This document shows, piece by piece, positions 16,949 through 25,480 of a stretch of 64,000 bases of DNA. How positions within the stretch are numbered: position 1 is the stretch's first letter; each line of letters begins with the position of its first letter. The notes under the pieces are model-generated. The model saw only the letters and a list, made by a program, of their open reading frames with translations, made no database searches and was not told the DNA's origin. The translations under genes and the position numbers were made by a program. The DNA comes from an uncultured Collinsella sp. (GTDB lineage: Bacteria > Actinomycetota > Coriobacteriia > Coriobacteriales > Coriobacteriaceae). The stretch spans positions 1-64,000 of the forward strand of contig CALJMO010000021.1 of assembly GCA_937982065.1 (NCBI GenBank), read 5' to 3'.

Positions 16949-18028
16949 CTATTCGTCGCCGAAGCTGATGCCCAACGCCTTGGCCTCGCGCACCAGATCG
17001 CTCTGGGGGTCGACAAACTTGAGCTTGCCGGCGACATCCTCGAGCGGCATGTGGCACATCTTGCCGTCGCGCAGGGCAATCATGTAGCCAAACTCGCCGC
17101 GTAAGCAGCCCAGTGCCGCCTCGACGCCGCACTGGGTCGCAAAGATGCGGTCCTGGGCGTCGGGCTGACCGCCGCGCTGCGTGTGGCCGGGGATGGCGAC
17201 GCGGGTCTCGCGACCGGTCTTGGCCTCGATCTCCTTGGCGATGTCGTAGACGATCGACGGGCTCGTGCGCTCGGCGAGCTTCTTCTTGTACTCCTTCTTG
17301 GACAGCGCCGCGTCCTCCTTGGAGATAGCACCCTCGGCGACGGCCACGATGGTAAAGCGGCTGCCGGTTTCCATGCGATGCTCGATGGTCTTGATGACGT
17401 TATCCATGTCGTAGGGGATCTCGGGAATCAAGATGACATCCGCGCCGCCCGCGACGCCGGCGTACAGCGGAATCCAGCCAACCTTGTGGCCCATGATCTC
17501 GATAACGAACACGCGGCCGTGGCTCGAAGCGGTGGTGTGGATGTCGTCGATGCACTTGGTGGCGACGTCGATGGCGCTCGTAAAGCCAAACGTCAGCTCG
17601 GTGCCCCAGGTGTCGTTATCGATGGTCTTGGGCAGGGCGATAACGTTGAGGCCCTCTTCGCGCAGGCGGTTGGCGGTCTTGGTGGAGCCGTTGCCGCCCA
17701 GCATAAACAGGCAGTCGAGCTGCAGCTTATGATAGGTGTGGACCATCGCCGGCACCTTCTCGACACCATCGGCCTCGGGGGTATCCAGACGCTTGAACGG
17801 CGTGCGGCTCGTGCCCAGGATGGTGCCGCCGCGGGTGAGGATACCGCTAAAATCGGCGGGCGTCATGACGCGGAACCTGCTGTAGATAAGGCCCTGGTAG
17901 CCGTCCTCAAAACCGTAGATCTCGATAGGTTCTTCGCTATTGGTCATAAGCGTTTTGACGATGCCGCGCATGGTGGCGTTGAGCGCCTGGCAGTCGCCGC
18001 CACTGGTAAGAAGACCGATCCTGAGCAT
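16949..18028 (-). CDS. pfkA: 6-phosphofructokinase
   Basis: This enzyme phosphorylates fructose 6-phosphate in glycolysis. The 359-residue protein begins with LTSGGDCQALNA, has LGGNGSTKTAN at the nucleotide site, PKTIDNDTWGTE at the catalytic loop and an EIMGH substrate segment. The glycine in GGNGS favours ATP, while the lysine of PKTIDND is the hallmark shared with PPi-dependent and actinobacterial mixed subgroups, so the phosphoryl donor cannot be settled from sequence. Asn replaces the usual Asp in GGDGS, seen in some anaerobe relatives. It is a single-gene unit. Confidence 0.9.
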   Translation of the reverse strand: MLRIGLLTSGGDCQALNATMRGIVKTLMTNSEEPIEIYGFEDGYQGLIYSRFRVMTPADFSGILTRGGTILGTSRTPFKRLDTPEADGVEKVPAMVHTYHKLQLDCLFMLGGNGSTKTANRLREEGLNVIALPKTIDNDTWGTELTFGFTSAIDVATKCIDDIHTTASSHGRVFVIEIMGHKVGWIPLYAGVAGGADVILIPEIPYDMDNVIKTIEHRMETGSRFTIVAVAEGAISKEDAALSKKEYKKKLAERTSPSIVYDIAKEIEAKTGRETRVAIPGHTQRGGQPDAQDRIFATQCGVEAALGCLRGEFGYMIALRDGKMCHMPLEDVAGKLKFVDPQSDLVREAKALGISFGDE

Positions 18029-18066
18029 GATGAATCCTTCCGGGCAAGTTATAACATGCGCATAAG

Positions 18067-18099
18067 TTTACCCCCGCACACTGTTGATACGGGGGTAAA
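18067..18099 (-). terminator. Hairpin upstream of pfkA, likely terminator of the hydrolase gene
   Basis: A perfect 10-base stem TTTACCCCCG/CGGGGGTAAA. On the minus strand it follows the end of the 18168-19253 gene and precedes pfkA. Confidence 0.6.
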
Positions 18100-18167
18100 A
18101 CGTGTTAGCTCAAGCGTATGGAAATGTAAGCAACGTCAGGGAACGTAAGGTCGACGGGCCTGGCTCC

Positions 18168-19253
18168 TTACAGTGCGAAGGCATCGACGTTGCCCCAGTG
18201 GCGGCGCAGCGTGATGGCGGCAGCGGGCTCGGTATTGTCAAAGACGACCGACCACTGCGTGTTGCTGGTGATGTCTTCCGGATTGGGCTTTTGCGCCGCA
18301 GCGCGTAGGGCCTTCCAAGCGACTGCCTCGTCTTGGGCGCCGACATGGGCGTCAAGGACATCGGCGATTGCGACGGCGCGCTCTTTACCATGGCCCAGCT
18401 CGCCATTCTTTTGGTTGGGCAGCACTTCGTCGCCATAGCAGGCGTAGAAGTTCGTGACCTGGCGAACAGGGGTCGCTTTGAAAGCACGGTCCGGATCGCG
18501 CGGATCCCACTCTACTACGCGCGCGTCACCGGCGGCGTCGTTGATAAAGAAGTGGTAATCGCGTCCTGCCATGGCGTGCATGTCGTAGGCGGAAAGCAGG
18601 TCGACAGCTTCTTGCGTGGTGGCGGCACGGTCGAGCACCAGACGGATGGCGAGTGAGGTATTGATGACGGGGCGTTGCGCGTCCTGGTCACAGGGCTTGG
18701 AATCCAGAGTGAGTACGGCAATGGACACGCCGCATTCGTTAACACCGTCGAGCTGGGCAAACGGGCCCATGAGTGCGGCGGCACGTCCGGCGACGGAGTC
18801 AAGCGGAGTGTTATCGCCCAGGTTGTTAAGGGCGGCAAACCCGATGGAGGCATAGCCGTCGCGTGGGTGATTGCGCACCAGCAGTGCCGAGGTGTCGTCC
18901 TTAAAGTCGTAATTGCGACCGGTGCGCACGCGGCCTTCGGCATCTACGGCGACAAAAGCGCTGCAGGCAAACTGGGGCGCCTGGACATGTACCGGCACAC
19001 CGGGCAGCACCTGCGCCACCACGGCATCGATGTAGGCCTGGTCGTCGCGCACGCCAGCGGCGATGATGCGATCAAGATCGTAGTCGTAGGCGATGTCGAT
19101 TGCGTACAGGTCATAGCTATCCGCGTAGCCGGTCAAGCGTTTGAGCGACGCGGCGGACTTGATTTGCTTGCGGTAAACGATACCGGTGGCAGCGGCAAGG
19201 CCGACGGCGACTCCCGCGACACCGCAGGTGATGGCAATGTTACGTGGCTTCAT
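18168..19253 (-). CDS. Linear amide C-N hydrolase, choloylglycine hydrolase family
   Basis: An Ntn-hydrolase of the penicillin V acylase/bile salt hydrolase superfamily. After an N-terminal hydrophobic segment (residues about 7-24) and about 70 linker residues, the segment ACSAFVAVDAEGRVRTGRNYDF carries the nucleophile Cys and the family's NYD. Unlike classic bile salt hydrolases, the Cys is internal (about residue 96) and the protein is membrane-anchored, so it fits the anchored or secreted acylase branch more closely. Substrate could be bile salts, N-acyl amino acids or acyl amides. Length is 361 residues. It stands alone on the minus strand, divergent from the aminopeptidase gene. Confidence 0.8.
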   Translation of the reverse strand: MKPRNIAITCGVAGVAVGLAAATGIVYRKQIKSAASLKRLTGYADSYDLYAIDIAYDYDLDRIIAAGVRDDQAYIDAVVAQVLPGVPVHVQAPQFACSAFVAVDAEGRVRTGRNYDFKDDTSALLVRNHPRDGYASIGFAALNNLGDNTPLDSVAGRAAALMGPFAQLDGVNECGVSIAVLTLDSKPCDQDAQRPVINTSLAIRLVLDRAATTQEAVDLLSAYDMHAMAGRDYHFFINDAAGDARVVEWDPRDPDRAFKATPVRQVTNFYACYGDEVLPNQKNGELGHGKERAVAIADVLDAHVGAQDEAVAWKALRAAAQKPNPEDITSNTQWSVVFDNTEPAAAITLRRHWGNVDAFAL

Positions 19254-19414
19254 GACGGCTCCTCTCGTCCTGTTAGCGTAATTGTCGCAAAAGGAGCGCG
19301 GGCATGATGGCTCAACTTGGTGAGCGGCGCGGGATTAAACATGGAATGAAGAGTGCGGTGCTGGCGTGGCGGGGTATGCTGGAGGGGACCATCAACCCAG
19401 CGAAAGGGGAGAGC

Positions 19415-20800
19415 ATGACGGATCAGGAAACGCCCGAGCGCGCGCACGTGACGGCCGACGATATCGAGGCCGCCAACGACCTTATCGACTTTATCGAGGC
19501 GTGCCCCAGCATGTTCCATACGGCGGCGACCATTATGGCCGAGCTCGACGAGGCGGGCTTTACCTACCTGCCCGAGAACGCGGCGTGGGACATCGAGCCG
19601 GGCGGGCGTTATTACACGCAGCGCAATACCTCGAGCGTTATTGCCTTTAAGGTGGGCGAGGACCTGACCGCGACGTGGGGCGAGGACGGCGTTGCCGGTG
19701 ACTATCATTTTCAGCTCACGGCGTCGCACAGCGACTCGCCGACGTTTAAGGTTAAGGCCGTGCCCGAGCTCGACGGCGCGGGCGAGACGCTGCGCCTGAA
19801 CACCGAGGCCTACGGCGGCATGATCGACTACACCTGGTTCGACCGTCCGCTGGCACTCGCGGGCCGCGTGCTGGTACGCGAGGGCGACCGTATTGAGAGC
19901 CGCCTGCTTGCCACCGAGCGCGAGGTCGCTATTATCCCGAGCCTTGCCATCCACATGAACCGCGGCGTTAACGAGGGCTTTGCGCCTAATCGTGCTGTCG
20001 ACCTGTGCCCGCTCATCAGCGCCGGTGACCTTAAGCAGGGCGACTTTGATGCTCTGATCGCCGACGAGCTGGATGTTGAGCCCGAGCAAATTCTGGGCCG
20101 CGATCTGTTCCTGGTCAACCGCCAGGATGCGCGCATTTGGGGCTGGGCCGACGAGTTTATCTCGACGCCCAAGCTCGACGACCTGGCCTGCGCCTACACC
20201 TCGCTGCAGGCATTTTTGGGTGCTGAGAACGCGCACGATGTTTCGGTCTTTTGCTGCTTTGATAACGAGGAGGTTGGCTCCGAGACCAAGCAGGGCGCCA
20301 TGTCGACGTTCTTGGCCGACGCGCTGCGCCGCATTAACGGATCGCTGGGCTTTGACGACGAATCGTACCACCGCGCACTTGCCGCCTCGATGCTCGTGAG
20401 CTGCGACAACGCACATGCCGTGCATCCCAATCATGCCGAGAAGTGTGACGCCCGCAACCAGGTGGTGCTCAACGGTGGCATCGTCATCAAGGAAGCAGCC
20501 AACCAGCACTATTGCACCGATGCCTTTAGCCGCGCGGTGTTCCAAGCCATCTGTGATGATGCCGACGTGCCCACGCAGGCCTTCGCCAACAAGAGCGATA
20601 TGGCCGGCGGTTCCACCCTCGGCAACCTGTCTAATATGCAGGCGAGCATGCATGCCGTGGACGTGGGCCTGCCGCAGCTGGCCATGCACTCAAGCTACGA
20701 GACCGGCGGCGTGCGCGACGTGATGTACGCCATCCGCGCCCTCACCGCCTTCTACGAGCGCGACCTAACCATCAACGGAGCCGAAAGCGTGGAGCTGTAA
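19415..20800 (+). CDS. M18 family aminopeptidase
   Basis: A cytosolic zinc exopeptidase that removes N-terminal residues, often acidic ones. Family hallmarks are SHSDSPTFKVK near residue 100, KLDDLACAY with the bridging Asp, CFDNEEVGSETKQGA with the catalytic Glu pair, and the C-terminal MHSSYETGGVRD with a metal-binding His. The start ATG 19415 has AAAGGGGAGAGC before it; upstream in-frame starts lack this. At 461 residues it has the usual length. A 479-residue frame on the opposite strand is a shadow. Confidence 0.9.
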   Translation: MTDQETPERAHVTADDIEAANDLIDFIEACPSMFHTAATIMAELDEAGFTYLPENAAWDIEPGGRYYTQRNTSSVIAFKVGEDLTATWGEDGVAGDYHFQLTASHSDSPTFKVKAVPELDGAGETLRLNTEAYGGMIDYTWFDRPLALAGRVLVREGDRIESRLLATEREVAIIPSLAIHMNRGVNEGFAPNRAVDLCPLISAGDLKQGDFDALIADELDVEPEQILGRDLFLVNRQDARIWGWADEFISTPKLDDLACAYTSLQAFLGAENAHDVSVFCCFDNEEVGSETKQGAMSTFLADALRRINGSLGFDDESYHRALAASMLVSCDNAHAVHPNHAEKCDARNQVVLNGGIVIKEAANQHYCTDAFSRAVFQAICDDADVPTQAFANKSDMAGGSTLGNLSNMQASMHAVDVGLPQLAMHSSYETGGVRDVMYAIRALTAFYERDLTINGAESVEL

Positions 20801-20983
20801 ATGCGAGCCGAAGAAATGAAGGCCGAGCGTGGGGCTCAGCTTATTGATCGGGGTTTACAGCTGCTCGTCGCCGCTTGCCATGAGTCAGGGGTCGACGTTT
20901 CCAAGGCGCGACCAACGAGTGCTGAAGAACTCAAGCGTAACGCCTATTCGGACCGCTATGACGAGGAGACGGACTGGCTCTAA
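20801..20983 (+). CDS. Small hypothetical protein, 60 residues
   Basis: The ATG follows the aminopeptidase stop directly, and GGAG within the end of that gene could serve translation, so coupling is plausible. The sequence is acidic and helical, ending YDEETDWL, with no membrane segment and no match I recognise. It could be a genuine small protein or a chance frame. Confidence 0.35.
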   Translation: MRAEEMKAERGAQLIDRGLQLLVAACHESGVDVSKARPTSAEELKRNAYSDRYDEETDWL

Positions 20984-21092
20984 TAAGCGAAGTGTCGAAA
21001 ACGCTAGATGTATGTTTGATATCACTTTGGCGAGAGTGTCGCAGACAGAACTACCGGTATGGCGCAAGCCAACCTGACCCCATTGCACCAAA

Positions 21093-21125
21093 CCTACCAA
21101 AAAGGGACAGGTTCATTTTGGCAGG
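21093..21125 (+). repeat. Dispersed repeat, CCTACCAAAAAGGGACAGG copy
   Basis: Differs from the 15933 copy by only two bases across 33 positions, including the TTTTGGCAGG closing arm. Confidence 0.7.
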
Positions 21126-21233
21126 CTTTATCTGGGAAAATGCCGCAATGCCAACAGCTGGACGGAATTGTTAAGACACCGCGGGTTGAGCAAACGTCAG
21201 CGAGCGACGTCCAGAACGAACAAGTTGGCATGA

Positions 21234-21274
21234 AAAAGGCGAGGCATTGACCTTCTGGTCATGCCTCGCCTTTT
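21234..21274. terminator. Bidirectional terminator
   Basis: A 14-base stem AAAAGGCGAGGCAT/ATGCCTCGCCTTTT with an additional GACC/GGTC stem inside. It has T-runs in both directions, so it can serve the plus-strand aminopeptidase side and the minus-strand dehydrogenase gene. Confidence 0.8.
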
Positions 21275-21344
21275 GAATGACAAATTGTCGCTCTGGGCGG
21301 CGCGCAGCGTCGACCGGTCCGCCGTTCGTTAGAACGGCGGAACC

Positions 21345-22280
21345 CTAATGTTCGATCCAGCAGCGCAGGGTCTCGCCGGCTTGCAGGTGACGCAGATTCT
21401 CTGCGGCAATGTCGACCACATTGTTGAGCGTGGCTGCCAGGTGAAACCAACCGGAGATATGCGGCGTGATGAGCATGTTGGGCGCGTCCCACAGCGGGCT
21501 TGTCGCGGGCAGGGGCTCGGGGTCGGTGACGTCGACCGCGGCGCCGGCGAGATGTCCCGACTCCAGAGCGGCAACCAAATCGTCAGCAACCACGAGGTCG
21601 CCGCGGCCGCCGTTGGCAAAGAAGGCGCCCGGTTTCATCGTGGCGAAGAACTCGGCGTTCGCCAGACCGCGGGTCTCGGGTGTGCTGGGCATAAAGGATG
21701 CGACGACGTCTGCCTCCGCCAAGCGCTCAGACAGGGCATCCATGCCGTCCATATCCTCAAACACAATGGGATAGACGAGCGGATGGCGCTTGATGCCGCG
21801 GACGTGCGCACCCATGTTGCGGCAGAGCGTGGCGAAGTGGCCACCGATATCGCCCGCGCCCAGCACCAGCACATTGGCGTTTTTGAGCGAGGTGACCGGC
21901 CCCAAATCCTCCCAGCGATGCTCGCGCTGCAAGTTGTGATAGCCGGGCAGGCGCTTCATCATGGAAAGGACCATGGCAAACATGTGCTCGCTTACGGCCT
22001 GGCCGTAGGCGCCCACCGAGCAAGACAATTTGGCGTCGGCCGGCACGGTGCCGGCGGCCAAGTAATCGTCATAGCCAGCGGTCTGCAATTGCAACAGCTG
22101 GAGATGTTCGCATGCCGTGAGCATGTCAGGGTCGATGTTGCCCAAGATCACGTCAGCATCGGCGACCTGCTCGCGCGTGGCGGCGTCGGCGCTCGTGTAG
22201 ATAAAGTCCTCGCCCGGAGCGCTCGACTCAAGAATTGCACGATGACGGTCGTTGACGGGCGGCAAAACCAGGATGTTCAC
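21345..22280 (-). CDS. D-isomer-specific 2-hydroxyacid dehydrogenase
   Basis: A soluble NAD(P)-dependent oxidoreductase of 311 residues. The Rossmann fingerprint LGAGDIGGHFA sits mid-protein, NGGRGDLV and the substrate Arg follow, and the acid-base pair is in DPEPLP and ITPHISGW. The catalytic Arg in FANGGRG is present. Substrate (hydroxypyruvate, phosphoglycerate, or D-lactate type) cannot be told. Residues from about 130 with SLKNANVLVLGAGDIG mark the nucleotide domain. The gene stands alone, with a dispersed repeat directly upstream of the start. Confidence 0.88.
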   Translation of the reverse strand: MNILVLPPVNDRHRAILESSAPGEDFIYTSADAATREQVADADVILGNIDPDMLTACEHLQLLQLQTAGYDDYLAAGTVPADAKLSCSVGAYGQAVSEHMFAMVLSMMKRLPGYHNLQREHRWEDLGPVTSLKNANVLVLGAGDIGGHFATLCRNMGAHVRGIKRHPLVYPIVFEDMDGMDALSERLAEADVVASFMPSTPETRGLANAEFFATMKPGAFFANGGRGDLVVADDLVAALESGHLAGAAVDVTDPEPLPATSPLWDAPNMLITPHISGWFHLAATLNNVVDIAAENLRHLQAGETLRCWIEH

Positions 22281-22300
22281 AAGCAGTCCTCTCCGCTCGA

Positions 22301-22332
22301 CCTACCAAAAGGGGCAGGTTTATTTTGGCAGG
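22301..22332 (+). repeat. Dispersed repeat, CCTACCAAAA-GGGGCAGG copy
   Basis: This copy has one A fewer and one G in place of A; the closing TTTTGGCAGG and following TTTTATC match the copy at 15933. Confidence 0.7.
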
Positions 22333-22357
22333 TTTTATCAGGCAAAACGCTATAAAA

Positions 22358-22402
22358 CGCCGGGCTTTGCGATGGTTAACATATCCATCGCGAAGCCCGG
22401 CG
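22358..22402 (-). terminator. Hairpin downstream of map
   Basis: An 18-base stem, 22358-22375 with 22385-22402, has one G-T wobble and a 9-base loop, starting ten bases after the map stop on the minus strand. TTTTATA-type sequence follows on that strand. Confidence 0.65.
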
Positions 22403-22411
22403 CATCCACGG

Positions 22412-23299
22412 CTACCAGCTCAGCAGCTCGTAGCCGTCCTCGGTCACCACGAGCTGTACCTCGCACTGGGCCGAATCGCTACCGTCCTTGGTGCGCACAC
22501 ACCAGCCGTCGCCCTTGCTGATCTTGATGTCGGGCGCTCCGGCATTGACCATGGGCTCGATGGTAAAGACCATGCCCGGAGCCATGATGGTGTCCACATC
22601 GGGCGCCTCGGTGGTAAAGCCCACAAACGGGTCCTCGTGGAACTCCTTACCGATGCCGTGTCCGCCGTACTCGCGCACCACGCTAAAGCCGGCGTCCTCG
22701 ACCGTCTTTTGCACGGCCTCGGCCATAACGGACAGTGGTAGCCATGGCTTGACGGCCGCCAGGCCCGCCTCCACGCTGGCACGGGTGACTTCGACCAGGC
22801 GCTGGCGCTCGGCCGAGACCTCGCCGATGCAGAACATACGGCTCGAATCACTAAAGTAACCGTCCAGGATCGTGGAGCAGTCCACGTTGATGATGTCGCC
22901 CTCGTGCAGCACGTCCGTGTCGCAAGGAATGCCGTGGCAGACCACATCATTGATCGATGTGCACACGCTTTTGGGGTAGCCCTCGTAGTTGAGGTCGGCC
23001 GGCGTGCCGCCGTGCTCGACGGTGTAGTCGTAGATCATCTGGTCGATCTGGTTGGTGGTCATGCCCGCGGCGATGTGTTCGCCTACGTAATCGAGCACGC
23101 CCACGTTGATAGCGGCCGAGCGTTTGATGCCTTCGATATCGGTGGGCGTCTTGTAGAGCGTGCGGGGCAGAACCTCCCAGCCCTCTTCCCACAAGCGCTC
23201 GAGGCGCTCATCAAAGGCGCTATGGCATTTCTTATATTTTTTGCCGCTGCCGCACCAGCAGGCGTCGTTGCGGCCGGGCACGGGTCCATTGTCAAACAT
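22412..23299 (-). CDS. map: Methionine aminopeptidase type I with SEC-C zinc finger
   Basis: This removes the initiator methionine from new proteins. Residues 1-30 form a SEC-C zinc motif (CWCGSGKKYKKCH), as in MapE/MetAP1c-like enzymes, which may help ribosome docking. The pita-bread catalytic domain follows, with HGIPCDTDVL, the metal-binding D in INVDCST and D in DSSRMF, GHGIGKEFHEDP, and EPMVN as ligands. At 295 residues it is typical of the extended form. It stands alone on the minus strand. Confidence 0.93.
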   Translation of the reverse strand: MFDNGPVPGRNDACWCGSGKKYKKCHSAFDERLERLWEEGWEVLPRTLYKTPTDIEGIKRSAAINVGVLDYVGEHIAAGMTTNQIDQMIYDYTVEHGGTPADLNYEGYPKSVCTSINDVVCHGIPCDTDVLHEGDIINVDCSTILDGYFSDSSRMFCIGEVSAERQRLVEVTRASVEAGLAAVKPWLPLSVMAEAVQKTVEDAGFSVVREYGGHGIGKEFHEDPFVGFTTEAPDVDTIMAPGMVFTIEPMVNAGAPDIKISKGDGWCVRTKDGSDSAQCEVQLVVTEDGYELLSW

Positions 23300-23351
23300 G
23301 GCTAACTTCCTTTCATTCGCAGCTAGTATAGCCCACTCACGCGTCCATAAG

Positions 23352-23418
23352 AGTTGCGGTGATATAGTTCCTGTTTAAGCTGTTTAACAGCATAAACAGG
23401 AACTATATCACCGCAACT
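23352..23418. repeat. Palindromic repeat, AGTTGCGGTG family copy 2
   Basis: Perfect 26-base arms (23352-23377 and 23393-23418) around a 15-base loop. The outer 20 bases match the 16701 copy at all but two positions, an independent location. It lies between map and the radical SAM gene. Confidence 0.75.
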
Positions 23419-23459
23419 GATGGGGCGGGATGGCTGACACTAGCTGCTGCGTGGTTTTG

Positions 23460-24236
23460 CTAGTAGCTCACTTGGCAGGGAATGCCGAGGGCGCGCACGC
23501 GTGCGGCAATCTTGTCGAGCACCTCAGGCGCTGCTTTGGCAAGGCCGGCGACCGGCGTCTCGCGCGCCACCGTGTAGATGGTCGCTTCTTGTGGGCGAAT
23601 GCGCTCAAGTGCCGCGAGCCAGGGGGCAACGTACTCCTCGCCGGTGTTGTCGATGAGCTTGCCCTGATACTCGCCGGTCAAAAAGATCGTCTGGATAATA
23701 ACGTGACCGTCAAAGCTTGCGAACGTCTCGATCTGGTGCTCGACGTCGTAGGGGCCAACAGGCTGGTCGAGCAGCTGGATAAACGCCGGGTCGACGGTAT
23801 CGAGCTTAAGAATGTTGTCGTCGACCATCATGAGCGCGTCGTGCACCTCGGGGCGATCGGCGCGCGTACCGTTGGAGAGCACGGCGATCTTGGTGTTTGG
23901 GGCCAGCTGGTCGCGCAGCGCGACGGCACCGGCGATGGCCTGTGGAAACTCCGGCGCGGCGGTGGGCTCGCCGTTGCCTGCGAAGGTGATCACATCGGGG
24001 AGCTCGCCCTCGGCTGCCATCTCGCGCAGCTTTGCCTCGAGCGCGTCGAGTACCACGGCAGCCGTGTTGTACGGCTCATGGCAGGGGCGCTCGGCGTTGA
24101 GGCCGTTTTCGCAGTAAATGCAGTCGAACGTGCAGATTTTGCCGCTGGCCGGCATCATGTTGACGCCGAGCGAAAGGCCAAGGCGACGGCTGCGAACGGG
24201 CCCAAAGATGGGGCTGGCATTTAAAAACGTAGACAT
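23460..24236 (-). CDS. Radical SAM domain protein
   Basis: A 258-residue radical SAM enzyme with the 4Fe-4S motif in CTFDCIYCENG (CX3CX2C) and the glycine-rich FAGNGEPT. It matches the stand-alone family of roughly 250-residue radical SAM proteins with FGPVxSRRLGxSLGxN at the N-terminus, whose reaction is unknown to me. The start at 24236 is taken because AAGGAG is nine bases upstream. Longer in-frame versions begin at 24287. It is not linked to the RiPP locus. Confidence 0.82.
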   Translation of the reverse strand: MSTFLNASPIFGPVRSRRLGLSLGVNMMPASGKICTFDCIYCENGLNAERPCHEPYNTAAVVLDALEAKLREMAAEGELPDVITFAGNGEPTAAPEFPQAIAGAVALRDQLAPNTKIAVLSNGTRADRPEVHDALMMVDDNILKLDTVDPAFIQLLDQPVGPYDVEHQIETFASFDGHVIIQTIFLTGEYQGKLIDNTGEEYVAPWLAALERIRPQEATIYTVARETPVAGLAKAAPEVLDKIAARVRALGIPCQVSY

Positions 24237-24471
24237 AGGCATATGCTCCTTGGGACAGTTGAGCTTAAGCATAGCATCGGCCTCCATGTGGGTCGCGGGT
24301 TTGGGTGCTGTTGTTTAGGCAGAAACCTTGCAATCGGGTGAGTTTACAAAACCCCGTCATGAAAGAGTGCGAGTCGGGTACAGTAAACGCATTCATGTAC
24401 ACACAAAATGACGCCATCTGGCCAAGCCGCGCCCCGGCACGGCCTGGTGGCGTTGACGATGGGAATACAGT

Positions 24472-25269
24472 ATGGATTTTACGGTCGAGAATGCGGGCAC
24501 CACGATTGCCTGCCGTGAGTATGCCAGCCTGGATGCATCGTCCGATACACCCGCCTTGGTGTGCGTGCACGGTGCGTGCGTCGACGGTGTCTTTTTTGAC
24601 GGTATCGCCCGCGAGCTCGCCTGCGACAATCGCGTCATTGCCTACGACCGCCGCGGTTGCGGCGAGAGCGGCGACGCTGCGGACGGACGCTACGACCTCG
24701 CCGCCCAGGCCGCCGACCTGCAGGCCGTTATCGAGCATATTGGCGCTCCGGCAAACGTGCTCGCGCACAGTGCCGGTACGTTGGTGACCCTGGAGCTTCT
24801 CCGTGCAAACCCCGCCATAATTTCGCGTGCGATCCTGCATGAACCTGCCGTGACAAACGAGGGTGCCGGTCTGGGCGCGGCCCCGGTTTTGCTCGAGATG
24901 ATCGCCGCGGGAAAGGTCTCCAGGGCATTACGGGCCTTCCTGGGCGCCATCGGCGATTCGGACCCTGAGGCTCCCAAGACAACCGAGGCAGAAGCCAAGC
25001 ATGCCTTGCGCAACGGCCGTAGTTTCATGGCAAACGAATACGGGATTACTATGACCTGCGTTCCCGATTGGGATAGCGTTCGCGCGTCGAAAACGGTGGC
25101 CGCCGTGCTCTTGGGTGAACTCTCGATTGGCACGCCCCGCGAGGCGGGCACGAGGATGGCGGCTGAGCTTTTGGACTGTCCGCTCGTAACGGTTCCCGGC
25201 GCGCACAACGGCCTGCGCGATCGCCCGGCAGCGGCTGCCCGGGCTGTTCGTGGCATCCTGGGGCTCTAG
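24472..25269 (+). CDS. Alpha/beta hydrolase
   Basis: This 265-residue cytosolic hydrolase has the oxyanion-hole segment VCVHGACVDG, YDRRGCGESG after it, and the nucleophile elbow AHSAGTLV (Ser of the triad). The conserved His lies near the end in GAHNGLRDRP. It resembles esterases and haloperoxidase-type hydrolases; no substrate can be proposed. It stands alone, with a hairpin after it. Confidence 0.85.
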   Translation: MDFTVENAGTTIACREYASLDASSDTPALVCVHGACVDGVFFDGIARELACDNRVIAYDRRGCGESGDAADGRYDLAAQAADLQAVIEHIGAPANVLAHSAGTLVTLELLRANPAIISRAILHEPAVTNEGAGLGAAPVLLEMIAAGKVSRALRAFLGAIGDSDPEAPKTTEAEAKHALRNGRSFMANEYGITMTCVPDWDSVRASKTVAAVLLGELSIGTPREAGTRMAAELLDCPLVTVPGAHNGLRDRPAAAARAVRGILGL

Positions 25270-25299
25270 CAGCCGCAATAGCCAAAGCGGGCTTCACCA

Positions 25300-25348
25300 G
25301 CAGACGTTTCGGCCGTGTTAACAAATGTGTTCAAAACCTCACGTCTGC
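25300..25348 (+). terminator. Long-loop hairpin downstream of the hydrolase
   Basis: GCAGACGT (25300-25307) pairs with ACGTCTGC (25341-25348). No T-run follows, so its role as terminator is uncertain. The rest of the 25270-25480 gap holds nothing recognisable. Confidence 0.4.
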
Positions 25349-25480
25349 GGCTTCAATCGCGCCGTCTGCCAACTCATAAAAATGTAACAGCATTCACGTG
25401 CTTACCTGCATCGGCAAGGTGTTACCCTTGTAGCATTTGGAACCCACCGCTACCATGCGAAGCTATCGAAAGGGCCCCAT

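Larger units (their letters stand above)
20984..21344. other. Intergenic region with repeat and terminator
   Basis: No gene is supported here. It contains the dispersed repeat at 21093-21125 and the terminator at 21234-21274, listed separately. Confidence 0.5.

Noticed and set aside
17183..18148. A 321-codon plus-strand frame opposite pfkA
   Set aside because: Antisense shadow; pfkA motifs are complete on the minus strand.
19250..20689. A 479-codon minus-strand frame opposite the M18 aminopeptidase
   Set aside because: Antisense shadow; the plus-strand enzyme is complete.
23460..24236. Radical SAM gene considered as a second RiPP maturase
   Set aside because: It has no SPASM cysteines, no Cys-rich small ORF or transporter next to it, and resembles a stand-alone conserved family.
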